NCBI GenBank assembly: GCA_020310875.1
Contig: CM035423.1
Location: forward strand, 133,876,696-133,940,695
Direction: 5' to 3'
From: Ceratopteris richardii
Lineage: Eukaryota; Streptophyta; Polypodiopsida; Polypodiales; Pteridaceae
DNA: 64,000 nt
Within the stretch, counting starts at the first letter, position 1; each line of letters begins with the position of its first letter. Below, in pieces: positions 1-12,300 of the stretch. The notes below the pieces were generated by a model, which was not told the DNA's origin, searched no databases, and worked only from the letters and a program-made list of their open reading frames with translations. Made by a program: the position numbers and the translations under genes.

Positions 1-2931
1 TATATTGAGTGTTGGGGAGACATTCCCCAAATTTGTTGTGAGGGCCAAAGCACTTATGGCCAAATTATTACGAGATCCTCCACAAGTTATTTTTGTCATA
101 AAGTGGTTCCTAAGCCATTGGAATTATCTAATCAATGCAAGATAAAGGAATTGGTGCTTTCTATTGCAAAAATTTATGAATTCATTATCACAACAACAAG
201 GTTGGAGCGAACTATGCAATAATATGGTGTCTGTTCTTCTGCCTTCCATACACTTGGAACCTGAGGAGCTAGTAGCCCAATTAAGGAAGGAATTGAGAAC
301 CTAAGGAGGAATAAGCCCTCAAAAGGAAGAAGAGAGTGCAACAAAACAATTGCAATGTGAAATTGAATCCTAAAAACTCAAAAAAGAAGAGCAGATGTAG
401 GCAGGAGAAATTACATAACTCTGTCATGAGTTGCAAGACCTTCATACAGGAAGTGGAGACAAAGGTGGAATATGGTGTACAATGTGTAGCAAGGAAGGAC
501 GTGGTAAGTGAGTGTCTACTCTTAAATGTAACTTGTTAGTTATGCAAGAAGCTTGGCCATGAAGCCCAAGAGTTCCACTCACGAGGGATTCCATGGTAGG
601 CATATTGGGGATAAGGACCATCCCAAACAAGGCATTTTCCAAGACCAAATATAATGGCCATGGCTCAAAATTAAGATAATATCAAAACACATGTCCTTGT
701 GGTAGCTTTGGAAATGGGCCAAGGGGGCCAATAATTTTTTTTAGGTGTGGTGAATGTGGGCATTACTAGAGCAAATGTCCTCTGCCAGAGGGTTTCCCTC
801 CATACAGAAATTTCCCAAAGGCTAGAGATCATTACCCCATGTGTTGCCCAAAAAACAAGGCATCCATATTAAGACCACATATCCATATGATCTCTATGGA
901 CAAAGGATATGGTCTAGAGGAAACCACTATGCCATCATCACGTGCTAGGGTAGTTCACTTGGAAGAGATTCAATCCATGGTAATGCAAACAAGGAGAAAG
1001 GGAAAATTCCCTCAAGAAGAACCTAGTCGAGAGTCCACAACACTAGGAGTGACCAAGGAAAAAAAGGCACACGAGGCAAGCCTACTCCCACAAAACGTGA
1101 AGATATCCAATCAAAAGAGGATCCTACAAACATAAATGAAGCAATAAGAAAAACATACAACATGGCCCAAAAAGAGCTAGAAGACTTGCATATCACATAG
1201 GGCCCTAATCAAAACCTTCAAGGCTATTAAAATCAATAAAGAAGGAGGTCATTATTTTTTCTCTTGTAATAATGGGTGTAAGATTTAGGTTTTTCCATGT
1301 CCATTTTGGGTGTAAGGAATGAGACTTTGTGTGAAGGAAAGGTGGTATGGGAAGTCGTCCTTATTGATTATAACAGTCCATGGCTCACTATAAGTATACG
1401 ATGACACACACTACATGTATTCATAATAGTTGGTGGCTTATAATTAAATCTAATGCCAAAGTATACTATGGAAATCTTGGGCTTCAATCCTCAAAACTAG
1501 CCTATTTCATGGTAACATTTGCAAATTAGAACAGAGTAAAACTTTTAGGAATGGTTCTTCGAGTTCGAATTTTGGTACAAGGTAACATGTTTTCTCTAGA
1601 CTTTGTTGTCCTGAGACTTCCACAGGTGGATCATAATTCTCCACTATTGACTGGGAGGCTCTGGTTAAGGCATGATAGTTTTTTACATGATTGGGGTAAA
1701 GATACAATGTGGGTTAAGCATGAAGGGAAAGAGCTAAAACAAATTCATTTGGAAGGAGGACCAAATAGCCATGGACAAACCAACATGATGCAAACAATTA
1801 GCATTAGTATCAAATAGGATATGATGGAAGGCTCAAAATCAGATGTCGAAGAGAAAGAGGATATTTTAGCATGGTCAGAAATAGGCAACTCATTTCCCTA
1901 TTATGGAATTTCTCTATATGTGATAAATGTTGTTGGATTGGGTGACCTTGTGATAGGTCATAGGAGATGGAAGAAACTACCTCTCAAGTGTAATATAGAT
2001 CAAATGCTGAGAAGAAAAATAGTTGCAAGATAAAGCAACCTAGTGAAGATGTTACTTTTCCAACTCAAGAAATTCTTATAGGGTGGATGTAAGAAAAAGG
2101 AAGCAAAAATTGATATTCAAAGTGCTCTTGTATATGACTTAAGGACTATGTGGAGGAAATTTATGGAAGATGCCGAAGATGAGGAAGATCTTCTCAAATC
2201 ATTGATGGAAGGGAACCGAGTCAAAGAAATTGAGCTAGGCAACGAAAACAACCCTTGTCCTATAGTGGTGGCCACGTGATCGTGGACTTTTCCTGACTTA
2301 CTCTCAAAGGTAACTTCTTTTATAAAAGGTTATGCTAATGTATTTGCATAGAATTACAAGGATTTGGAAGGAATTCCTATAATTTTTAGGGAACACGGGA
2401 TTCCATTGGTAGAAGACAACAAACCAATAAAGGATAAAAGTTACAAGTTGAATCCAAATTATGTTGAATCTCTTTATCAAGAGATCCAAAAAATGGAGGG
2501 TGCTAGAGCTATTATCTCGGCGGAGTAGTCAAAATGGCTTTCTCACCAATGGTGCATTGTATCCCTTAGATGCAATCTCTAATTTTCATCCCACATTCCA
2601 TAATATCTCCATGTTTCTACAATTCCTTGGTAGTGGTGACCTTGACTACTAGGTTATTGCAAGCGAATGTCTAGCCATTCAACATTTATTGCAAATTATT
2701 GGATGCAACAATTTCATCACAACCATTTGAAGATACACACTAGAAAGTGCTCCCAAATCTCTAGAAGAATGCAATAATATACTCCAACAAGATGTGGAAG
2801 AAAAGGAGAGCACAATTACAAAGTTAAAAGCCAATCTAACACAACTAAAAGAGACTCCATTTGGTGTGAGATACAAGAAGGGACCATTATCATCATTTCA
2901 AGCTCTTTCAACTAGTGGTGGAGAGTGGAAG
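1..2931 (+). mobile_element. Decayed Ty3/Gypsy element, internal region (Gypsy-0)
   Basis: Reading on the plus strand gives scattered Gypsy-like pieces in the usual order. There is a zinc-knuckle-like stretch near 0.74-0.79 kb, and a protease/linker-like stretch near 1.67-1.75 kb whose HDWG...LxHxG pattern parallels the VQDWG...LQHLG stretch of Gypsy-1. A stretch near 2.33-2.52 kb parallels the start of the Gypsy-1 reverse transcriptase (VFAW.YKDL). A coiled-coil-like segment lies near 2.76-2.87 kb. It is heavily broken, with many breaks, and most of pol is missing. The element enters from beyond the left edge, so its 5' end is unseen. It is clearly much older than the other Gypsy copies here. 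Confidence 0.55.
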
Positions 2932-3895
2932 TGATGTGTTTATGCACTTAGGTTTGTGTTTCACTTGTTTATTTATTTTAAAAGACTTTTGGATTGAGTT
3001 TCTTATTGTGCAGGTCGGCCTTTTAGAGAAAGGGTTGATTAGTGATAGACCAATGAAGAGAGGGTGGTGGCCACAGTGTAGTCCCTTAATCACATAGACT
3101 AGGCATAGGCTTCCCTTGTTTTTAAGTGGTCAAAAAGGGCAACACTACCCAAAACTTGTAGTTTTTGGTGTGTGAGTGGTTTTGAGAATCAAGAAACCAA
3201 TTATAGCCCTTGGATTTCCATGATCTTCAATGGCTCATATCTAATCCTTAAAAAAATATATGCCATCTAATATGGTCCATTCAATATCAGCTCCATCGGA
3301 TGACTCTCTTTGAAAGAGGGCTACCATGAGCACCTAAAATTCTGACCATTGGATCTTTAGTCGATCTAATGAGTGAGGATGGTTGAAGATAAGCAAAAGG
3401 CACCTTTTAATAGGAACCCTTAGATGCAAACTTCATCGGACGGCAATGGATCAAAAGTAAAATGCACTTAGCGTGAAACATGGATGCCCATTGGATGGAG
3501 GCCTAATCTAATGGCTTAAATTGACTGCAAAAAGTAGAATCAGCCCCAATCGTGGTATGCCATCTGATTCACAATGATCTAATGGCCAAAAATTCTATGG
3601 AGTGTGAGCAAAAAAAAAAATCTATCAGATTGTCCCCAATCGCACGCATTTAAGGTCCTTTCTCTCTACTCTTATATTCCTTTTAACTTAAGCCATTGGA
3701 TTCAAGAAAACAAAGGCCAATGAATTTTCTTTTTTAAAATTCAAAAAGAAAATTCAATCAAATGTTATTTTATTTGTGAAAACCACTAGCTATTTTCTAT
3801 GCCCTTTAATCACCTTGATTAAGCTTTCTAATCCTCTTTCCTTACAAGTCCCATGCTGGGCTCATTTTTTCCCCTAATGGTTCGAGCAACAGACA
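2932..3895 (+). repeat. Possible 3' LTR of Gypsy-0
   Basis: A purine-rich tract (GGTGGAGAGTGGAAG) ends directly before TGATGTG. That is how a polypurine tract meets the TG start of a 3' LTR. No second LTR is in the window to compare, so the right end (near a CA at about 3.89 kb) is a guess. No gene is seen in this stretch. Confidence 0.3.
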
Positions 3896-3896
3896 T

Positions 3897-5567
3897 GTGC
3901 TTACGATTTTCGAGTCACTAATAGAAAATCACATCAAGACCCAAGTGATAAAAAATTTTTCCAACAAATTAGAAGATATTATTACTCTTAGGGAGGTACA
4001 AATGGTATGTGATGAAGCAGGCATTAGTACTACAACATACACTACATTGTATAATCTTCTGAAGCACGCACTACAAAACAAAGGTATTTTGCAAAGTATT
4101 TTTCCATGCCCTTAAAAGATATCTCTAAAGAAAAAGATGACCAATGAGGATGTATCTAATAATCTTTTTCCATTACTTGCATATATAAGATGTTATGCCT
4201 AGATCCATTTATCATTCGACTACATTGAAGAAAAGAGTTGAAAAATTCATCTACAAAGGGATTCATCTACACAAATTACAACAACATATTTGTCAATTTG
4301 GAGAGGCTTCAAAGGGAAATGGTTCAATTTTACAAATCTACAATTCATGGTATATCCATTGCTCTCACAATGATATTCATGGTATCTTTATTAAATATAA
4401 CGTTTGTTATTTGATATAGATTTTGGTTCCAAACTCAAGTTTATATGGAAGCTAGATGAATGTCAAATCATAAAGGGACAATGTTTGGAGAGATTTAGTG
4501 TGACACTCATAAATGAAGCTATGATCCATGCCATTATTGATGAAATTGAAAACTCTACCCATCACTTTACATATAGTGTTCAATACAATAAAGATATATG
4601 GTGGTTAGGTGCTATTGAAGTACCTAAAAAATCCAATGATTTTCTTTCATGGATTTTAAGTAGGACCCCATGGATCCCAAAGATGATAACTTCTAAGATT
4701 CATGGTGCAAAAATCAATGTAGAAGGCCTAGGTGATTTTGAGGTGGAGTGGCACATGTGTGAAGACTTAAATACTATCAATTGCATGTTAGGGTGCAAAC
4801 AAGGTACATCTACTCACTATCCTTGTCCATGTTGCGTACGAGGTTATAATCCAACAAAGAGAACAAAACAACATAGATAATTTAGATGATGACATAGATG
4901 CATCCCCATCTAATGAATGGGGTATACCTTTAATGAGGTGTACCATGTTAGGTACACCTAATTGTGACATGTTGGATAAGGATTGGAATCTCATTATTCC
5001 ATTTCCTTTAGTTAATGTTCACCTGATTGTGACATGTTGGATAAGGATTGGAATCCCATTACTCCATTTCCTTTAGTTAGTGTTCATGAGGATTTTTTAT
5101 AGACTATACATGCGTTTGCGATGAGGCTAGGTAATAAATTTGTACAAGTTATAAAACAATTGGAGGAACTCATCAATTCAATTGCTTGACATGGTGGAAA
5201 CATAACTCTAGTTCTAAAGAAATTTGGGGAATGTCAAGATAGTTTACAACAAGTGTCAATGGTAGGGAATAATGCAAGACATTATTTTGAAAGAGGCACT
5301 AGCACTCAAAATAATGAACATTATGAGTTGTGGAAAGACATATGCATGATCACAATAGACAATGATTCTCAAGTTGATCTTTGTAATAAGAGAAAGAAGG
5401 TTTGGTCATGCTTAGGTAAGTTGGTAGTCTCAATAGATCTTACTAGTTCTAGTGATATTCAACGTCAATTGTTTCAAGATACATTAGTGGAGTTCATGAA
5501 GTGTTTCATCCAATATTGGGGAGAGATAAATATAACACACTGCATTGTAAGTCTACTCCATCTTTGA
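3897..5567 (+). pseudogene. Decayed transposase-like coding remains, family not recognised
   Basis: Several plus-strand reading frames (3,897-4,115; 4,195-4,419; 4,404-4,880; 5,253-5,567) look like one old protein gene interrupted by stops and frame changes. The best piece (4,404-4,880, 158 codons) has a run of hydrophobic and acidic residues with D-E-C-Q near its start. It later has W-H-M-C-E-D-L-N-T and then Y-P-C-P-C-C. A Cys-pair insertion following an acidic strand is a layout seen in some cut-and-paste transposases, but I cannot assign a superfamily. A short duplicated block (GTGACATGTTGGATAAGGAT) occurs at about 4.96 and 5.03 kb. No terminal inverted repeats were found. It could equally be a decayed host gene of unknown function. 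Confidence 0.3.
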
Positions 5568-6612
5568 AACTAATCATTGCACTTACTTTTTTTCCAATGT
5601 ACTTAAAATTTTTTATCGTATTTTATTTGCACATGGAGCATTTTTCATGCATCAATATGGGTCATTACATCTTTCCAGTGTCAAAGGAATAGAGAAGTCA
5701 CACAACAAAGCTATAGGTGTGTACTTCAAAAACACATGACATGGTGGTGGTCCAACACAATCAAACTATATTGAGGGGATGTTTAATTGGTTTTACTACA
5801 CTACATCTTGAAGAAAGTTTGTCGTGGAATGAGCTAGGTGGTGAGGAGAAGGGTTATATCGGATAGTGATTCCAATCCTAAACCATCAACTAATGTAGAA
5901 AGCTGCACTCAACCAAAATGGAACGAGATGCACATTCCAATGAGCCATAGGGTAACACAAGGAGGCAAGACACTACCATAGAGACAAGACAAGATACCAA
6001 CAGAGGAGGAAAGGGATCAAAGTCAACACACACATCGACAACAAAATCTGGAAGATGAAGCTGAACCTTCTCATCATTTAAATTAGAAAAGAAAGAATTA
6101 TCAACCACAATGTAGACCTCAATGAAAAAAAAACCTAACATTTGCAAGAGCTCCACAAAGATGATAGAGGCACTACAAAGCATTTATAGAGATACAAGAC
6201 TATCAAAAATTAGTTGAACTTCTCATACCATGAAAAGCGTTTGCAAGAGTGGTAAAAGAAGAACTACAAAGCTATTGTGCAGGTCTATGAATACAAGGGA
6301 TAGCACTTGAGGCACTTCAAGAGGCAGCAAAGGCCTACCTCATCTCCATGCTTGAAGATTCTAACCTAGTAAGCCTCTCCATCGCTTAATAATGTATGTT
6401 CTAGTAAGCATCTCCATGGCTTAATAAAGATTTTGTAAGGCAATGAACTACAAGACATAGGTTGCTTACCATGCTTTGAACAAAATAGGCTTCCATAAGT
6501 GCTCAAGGTCTACATATAAAGTAACTAGGGCTTATACCAATACTTTTGACTTTATTCCATTTGAGTATGGTCAATTAATGACCATTCAATCCTCTCCTAA
6601 GTATTCAAAATC
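5568..6612. other. Intergenic, no gene seen
   Basis: AT-rich sequence with no reading frame that resembles a known protein. A short duplicated phrase (CTAGTAAGC.TCTCCAT) occurs near 6.37-6.42 kb. Confidence 0.5.
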
Positions 6613-6706
6613 CTAAAAACCCCAGCCACAAAAATGCGAGGATTGGCTCTCCAAAAGCTTTACAGGTCTGAATCGCGTGCTTCTTCTGTGGCTGGGGGAT
6701 TTTTAG
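6613..6706. repeat. Hairpin 1 of the tandem trio
   Basis: The left arm at 6,613-6,644 pairs with the right arm at 6,671-6,706 around a loop of about 26 nt. The core CCCCAGCCACA pairs with TGTGGCTGGGG without mismatch apart from a small number outside the core. Confidence 0.65.
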
Positions 6707-6900
6707 CTTTTATAAGCCTAAGGAAGGCTAGAATTGTGGTGCTATGAAGCTAAATCAAGATTCAATAGGTCTAAGATCACATTAGTAATAAGGGTTTACA
6801 TTTCAATTGACTATGGTTTGTATGAGTAGTTGGCCTCATTCTCTTTAGATATGGACTCGTAATGAGTCTAGAAACCTTGGATAGTCTTCAAATTGCAAAA

Positions 6901-6986
6901 GAAGCCCCAACCACAGAAACACGGGATTCAACCCTTGAAAATTTTTTTAGGCCTAAATCCTGTGTTTCTGTAGCTAGGGCTATTTT
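6901..6986. repeat. Hairpin 2 of the tandem trio
   Basis: The left arm at 6,901-6,928 (GCCCCAACCACAGAAACAC core) pairs with the right arm at 6,956-6,986 (GTGTTTCTGTAGCTAGGGC). The loop is about 27 nt and there are only a few mismatches. Confidence 0.65.
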
Positions 6987-7215
6987 AGCATATATAGGCT
7001 TGTAGAGGCACAGACATGGATTTAAGAAAGCTCTTTTAGATACAAATTGTGGTGGTTTGTATAAAGCTAAATCACGATGTCAACAAGTCTAAGCTTAGAT
7101 TATTGTGAAGGGTTTACACATATACTGCTTATGGTTCATATGAGTACTTGTTGGCCTTCTTCTTTTCATATATGGACTCTTAGTGAGTTTAAAACCCTTG
7201 AATATTCTTCAGAAT

Positions 7216-7309
7216 GCAAAAAAAGCCCCAGCCACAAAAACAAAAGAATAAGTTTTGCAAAATTTTTACAAGCGTGATTCTTGCATTTCTATGGCTGGGG
7301 CTTTTTTAG
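7216..7309. repeat. Hairpin 3 of the tandem trio
   Basis: The left arm at 7,216-7,249 pairs with the right arm at 7,276-7,309. By eye about 26 of 31 positions pair, including AAAAAAGCCCCAGCCA with TGGCTGGGGCTTTTTT. The loop is about 26 nt. Confidence 0.7.
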
Positions 7310-7692
7310 AACAAATAGGCCTCGTAGAGGCATACATATGGATATAAGAAAGCTCTAAATTAGATACAAAGTTGGGTGTCTTGAATAAGGGAAAAAAAGT
7401 CTACACATGTTAGTAATAGGCCAAAAGATATTTGCAAAGTCCTCACAGTCACACGAAACAGATTGTTCAAACATCTCCAAACTCACAATGGATTACATAA
7501 CATATGAAAGACATATTTATTGATTCAAAAGGTTACATCATTTCTCAGTTTTCTTTAATTTCTCAACAATTTTCTTTCTCCTTTGGAGATATTGTGGAAA
7601 CTGGTAGGTTGATACATATTTAGAACTACAAATTCTGAGAGTAGATACAACTACATATGTTCTAACCAAAAATGATACAATTAGTACCTTGG
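7310..7692. other. Intergenic, no gene seen
   Basis: AT-rich sequence. I see no reading frame, repeat or RNA gene in it. Confidence 0.5.
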
Positions 7693-8690
7693 CTAATTGT
7701 AGACAAACACAAGACTTTGCTCAAGGCCTTTAAAAATCACGTCATGAAGTGCCCATTTGTAATGTTTATGAACTATGAAAAAATCATCTTTTGGGAACTT
7801 TCCAATGTAGTTTGCCAAGGATGAGCCACTGTGGCGAGAAGATCGATCCCCATTGGATCTTGCACTGGACTTGTCCACCTCAATGAATTCTTGTTAGACA
7901 AGAAAATGATAATTCAAGTTCAAATCTTATTAAAGTATATTATTCAATTCCTTAATTACCACTTACACCATGAAGCCTGTCTTCTTCTTCCCCTCTTCCA
8001 AGGGCATCAAGGTATATGCTAGAGTGGATCATCCCACTCTGCTCTACAATTGGGGATGTCGGTACTTTATTCTTCATTATTCTCTCTCGTGCTGCATTGG
8101 ACTCTTCTTCCGTAGTGTAATTGTTATCAACTTTCAAAAAATTTTCTCACACCATCTCTATGGGGTCTGCCATAAAATCACCTAGTGGGATGGATTTCTT
8201 TTCAAGTAGATAAGATGTATTATCAAGTGGAACATATGATTGTGGAGAAAGGACTTAGGCATTCATCAAGACGGAGACGGAGTCCAACTGCCTTCTCAAT
8301 ATCATGAAAGAAAATAAAATCCTCTCCATTCACAAGGATGATGGAGAGATATTCAATTTCCACCTGTAGTAATGTGGGCTCATAGGGGTTGAGATTCGAT
8401 GGTGGGGCATCTTCCATGCTTGATTTTTCAAACAATTTTTCCTCCACACCACCAGGGAACTCTTGTCACACTATGCCACTCTCTTTGGCTAAGTTGGTGA
8501 CCTTCGGTTGAGGCTCATTTCTTTCATGAACAAATCCCCCTATGAGGAGGTTAGGGAGATCCATGGGTGCAAGCTTCGGCTTCTCATTGATAATAAACAT
8601 TGTTGTGGCAATATAAGAAAGGTACATAGTACTCATCCTCTTCTTTTTGTTAAGTTGTTTTATTAAAAGAACCGTTTCATCCAACAAGTG
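7693..8690 (-). pseudogene. Unidentified decayed coding region interrupted by Gypsy-1
   Basis: On the minus strand three frames of 61-74 codons (8,687-8,466; 8,447-8,223; 7,878-7,693) have protein-like composition. One contains LDETVLLIKQLNKKKR and a hydrophobic strand IEYLSIILVNGEDFIFFHD. Stops and frame changes separate them. The first few codons of this reading occur again on the other side of Gypsy-1 (24,034-24,103), so the coding remains existed before that insertion. I do not recognise the family. It may be an old element or a dead host gene. Confidence 0.3.
8621..8690. repeat. Left copy of a host duplication flanking Gypsy-1
   Basis: The 70 bp from GGTACATAGTACTCATCC to CCAACAAGTG recur with a few differences at 24,034-24,103. 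Removing Gypsy-1 and one AAGTG leaves the two copies about 160 bp apart, so this is an older tandem duplication whose first copy Gypsy-1 entered. Confidence 0.8.
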
Positions 8691-9259
8691 TGTAGCTCAG
8701 TGATGAGTAGCACCTCCTTTAATGTCAATCCGGGAAGACATGAGGATGGTATGAAGACCTCGAGCAAGTGAAGGCACAAATGGGTGAGTGCGAAGCACAC
8801 TAACATGCACACACATACACACACACACGTGCACACACAGCAAGAACAAAGAGAGTAAGACAATGGAATCACATTGCAACCAAATTATCATACAAGCTCA
8901 AAACTACAAGAAGCTAGCTCAAAAATGAGCTCTCTAGCTCTATTTATAGTTTTTGACTAGTTTTGGCCCTGTCCATACCTAGTGTCCGGCCTAGTTAAAA
9001 ATTAGGTTCCAGGGCTTATTCGAGGGCTCAAACGAGATCTAAAAAATATGAAAATTGGTAGGCCACTACTTCTAAGGCTCCCCAAGCTCGAGGACTCCTC
9101 GGCTTGTACAAAATGGAGCTACAAAAAGGTGAAACAATATTTACAAGGGTTTTTAGTGATGAGAATCACTTTTAACATGGTGTAAGGTTTGGAAAAATTT
9201 AATGGGTTGCCTTAGTGCTAGATCTGCATGTATGCTCGTACTTCCTTCATCTGCCAACA
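8691..9259 (-). repeat. Gypsy-1 3' LTR
   Basis: 569 bp, starting TGTAGCTCAG and ending CTGCCAACA on the plus strand. It is nearly identical to 23,371-23,941. It contains CTATTTATAG at 8,940-8,949 (a TATA box, CTATAAATAG, on the element's strand) and a short CA-rich stretch. Confidence 0.95.
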
Positions 9260-9272
9260 CTCTTCCCCCCCT
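9260..9272 (-). other. Gypsy-1 polypurine tract
   Basis: On the minus strand this reads as a G-run followed by GAAGAG, ending exactly at the 3' LTR. This is the expected primer site for plus-strand DNA synthesis. Confidence 0.85.
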
Positions 9273-9384
9273 AGGGTCTGTCGCCTCTGATAGACCTTTG
9301 CTATGCGGTTTGGTCAATGTAGTTCTGGAGAATGTCGGTTGCCAAGTCATGTTCTTTGATCCGTAGCCCGGTGATCAGGTCTCT

Positions 9385-12300
9385 CTAAAGGGCATTCCAA
9401 TTGACTGCTCCCGGTATGTTCAATTGTGGCGTTGTGTAGAGCTCTGAATGCATCGTTTGTTCGCAAGCGAAGAGCTGTAGCAAATGAGTGGGCCGTGGCG
9501 CGAACACCTCTAAGTGTGCCTCCCAGAACCCTGTGGTGAACATATCATCAAAAGTTTGCTTGTAGCACGCAAGGAGATATCTGATTCGTGCGTGCCATGC
9601 ATAAGCAACTTCTATGCTCGGGGTTGTGCTCATATCATATAGTAGGTCATAATTACCATTAATGAACCTGGGAATTGGAGGCTGAATGTGACATACATTG
9701 CGAAAGGTTTTAAGCACTACTTGCATCATATCCAATATTTTGAGCATCATCTGGGCAGCTACGTCTGGCATGGGGTGGAGGCGTGGAAGCCAATGTCTGA
9801 TAGTAGCCATCATATATGCTACTGTAGGTGTGCCTGTTGGGGGTGCAATGGAGGGATAATTTAGCCATTGTTTACAATTTGCATTGTTCTGAACCTTGAT
9901 GGCGAATGCTTTCCATAATCTCCTTCTTTGAACTGGCCCAAAGCAAGGGTTATATTTTAAATGCATGGGAGCATGGTCCCATGTCCGTAGCATTTCCGGA
10001 TATGTTTCCAGTAATTTCTGCCTCTAGATAGGTTGGAATATGGCCCCCTTTTTGGCTGCCTCTAGGATATCCTCTGGTTCGAACTGAGTTGCGAAGGTGG
10101 GGTATTTGTTGGTGAGGCGTTTGATTTCAGCATTACAGTCAGCCAGCAGTACAAAATATGGTTTATACTGTAACTCTGAACTAGTTATCAGTCTTCTAGG
10201 GGCCAGATGTCTGAAGTATTCTGATTGAAGTATGGTTTCTTCAATGGTCTTCATGGCCAACATCTGGTTGGAAATACATTCTTCATGAGTCCGCCCCATT
10301 TCTTCTACCTATTTCATCCATGCCGATGGGGGTTCCTCATATGTATCCTCTCCCTCTTCAGTGATTCTGCCTCCTGGAAGAGGTTGTGCTCATAATTATA
10401 TTCAAATGTTTCTTCCACCGGAATGACAATGGTCTCCTCTTCGTTTGGCTGATTAGGTGGAGAGGGGGGTCGTTCATATTGTAGCTTAATCTTTAAGTCA
10501 CCCACCTGCAGTCGTAGCTCCAGTACTTCATTGGTTATTGATGATTCAGGCTCTGGTGAGGTTGCAGCATTGACCATCTCTTTAGCTATTGGTGGTTGTG
10601 GTGTATGCACTTGGGATCTTTGTAGGTCCTTTACCTGGTCTACTAACTGGTCGTGTGCCTCCAAGAGGGTAGCATATTCTTCTAATGCCTGCTGAATGTG
10701 TGCTGAGGGAATAGCCATGAATTTGGTGGGGTCTATAGGTGCTCCAGGGGTATTTTCCATGGCTGCTTCTAGATTCTCCTGGTTTTGTTGCTGTAGCCTT
10801 CTATTTTCTTCTTGAGCCGCTGCTAAGTGGCGACAAAGTAGAGTCATGTTTCTTTGTAGTCTAGCATTGCGGCCCAACTGATCTCTGAGTTGTTCCTCCA
10901 TAGCTTTACCTGTCTCCATATACTTGGCTTCCATCTCTGCATTCAATTGTTGGAGGATCGTCACTTCGTGTTGTAATGCTGTATTACTTAGCTCCAAGGC
11001 ATTGACACGTGCCTCGAGTTGAGCCGAGAGGTTGCTTAGCTCTGTGTTGTTTTCTTCCAGTAACTTATATTCTTGCTTAAGTAGAGTGGCCGCTTCGAAC
11101 ATGGTGTCTAGTGCATTACTAAATGATGTGGATGCAGGGGTACAGGTGGAAAATGCAAAGGGTCGGGAAATGGGAAAGGGAAAAGTGGATGATGTGCCTA
11201 TGAGTGAAGTGAAATGTGATGATGTTGGAACAACCGTGGTGGTGGGTGCTCTTGTGGGTGGTGAAATGTCCATGGGTTCGGACGTGATAGTGTGTGAAGT
11301 GTGAATTGTGAACACGGGAATGGTAGGTGGTGTGTTAGTGGTGGCCGTGAATGTGGGGGAGTTGGGTTGGGGAAGGGAATTTTTATTATAATTCTCAACT
11401 TGTTGGATTATATTTACAAGGTTTGTCCAGAATGAAGGTTGGGTGACTTGGGTTGATTCCGAGGGGGTTAAAAGGGGTACAGTGGATAGGGGTTGGGAGG
11501 GAGGAAATGTATTGGTGGATGGAAATGGGTGTGTTAAGGTTTGGCTAGTGGCAAGTGGCTGTCCGAGGGCTGCGAGATGTGAAGGGTGACCTATTATAGT
11601 TTGATCAGTGGCAGGATGACCTATATGGGGTTCAGAAAATCGGGTGAAAGTGGTGGATGTAGGTAAAGGGAATGATAGATGAGTAGTGGTGTGTATAATG
11701 GTATCATCATGGGTGGAAACTAGTTGTTCAGGAAGACTAGTGGGGAAGGGTTCTGAGGGCTGGATGGGAGGTGATGGTGGAGATGGTATCTGTGTATTTA
11801 CATCTGGTTCCTCACTGGGAGTTGGGCTGGTCATGTGAACATCTTCTGAAGTTGTGGTAGGTAGTGCGGTAGAGACTTCCATTTGAATCATTTTTCCTCG
11901 TCGTGGTCTTGTATCGATCCTTCGTTGGTCATATGGAGGGGCATTACGATAGACCATGGTCCTCATGGCCTCCCCTATTCCGCATGTTTGCGCCAAGAGA
12001 TTCAATGATTCTACGAAATGTGGGTCGACATTCTTCGCTTGCAGCATCTGGTTCACTAGTGCTCTATTTGCCTCTTCTAATAACTTGTGTCTTTTCTGTA
12101 CCTCCTTGATTGTCTTGTAGAGCCGTTTGAGTTGTGCCGTGTAGGCAGGAGCTTCCTCTTCACTCTCCTCTGGTTCATTTCCCCGTGCTTCTTCCTGATT
12201 CTATGTGCTTTGAGCATGAGGCTGTTGTGCCTGATCTTCCCAATGTACCCTTCTTGCCTCACTCTATGGCTGTTCTCTTTGGGATGATGATCCGGGACCG

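Larger units (their letters stand above)
6613..7309. repeat. Three tandem copies of a roughly 300-bp repeat, each with a hairpin
   Basis: Three diverged direct copies follow one another with spacing of about 290-320 bp. Shared phrases include AAGCTAAATCA, GGTTTACA, ATGAGTA.TTGGCC, ATATGGACTC.TA and TATAGGC. Each copy contains an inverted repeat whose arms begin with (A)GCCCCAGCCACA and end with TGTGGCTGGGGC, listed separately. No protein-coding potential is apparent. The structure could be a duplicated MITE-like insertion or a cluster of hairpin-forming non-coding RNA loci. Confidence 0.7.
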
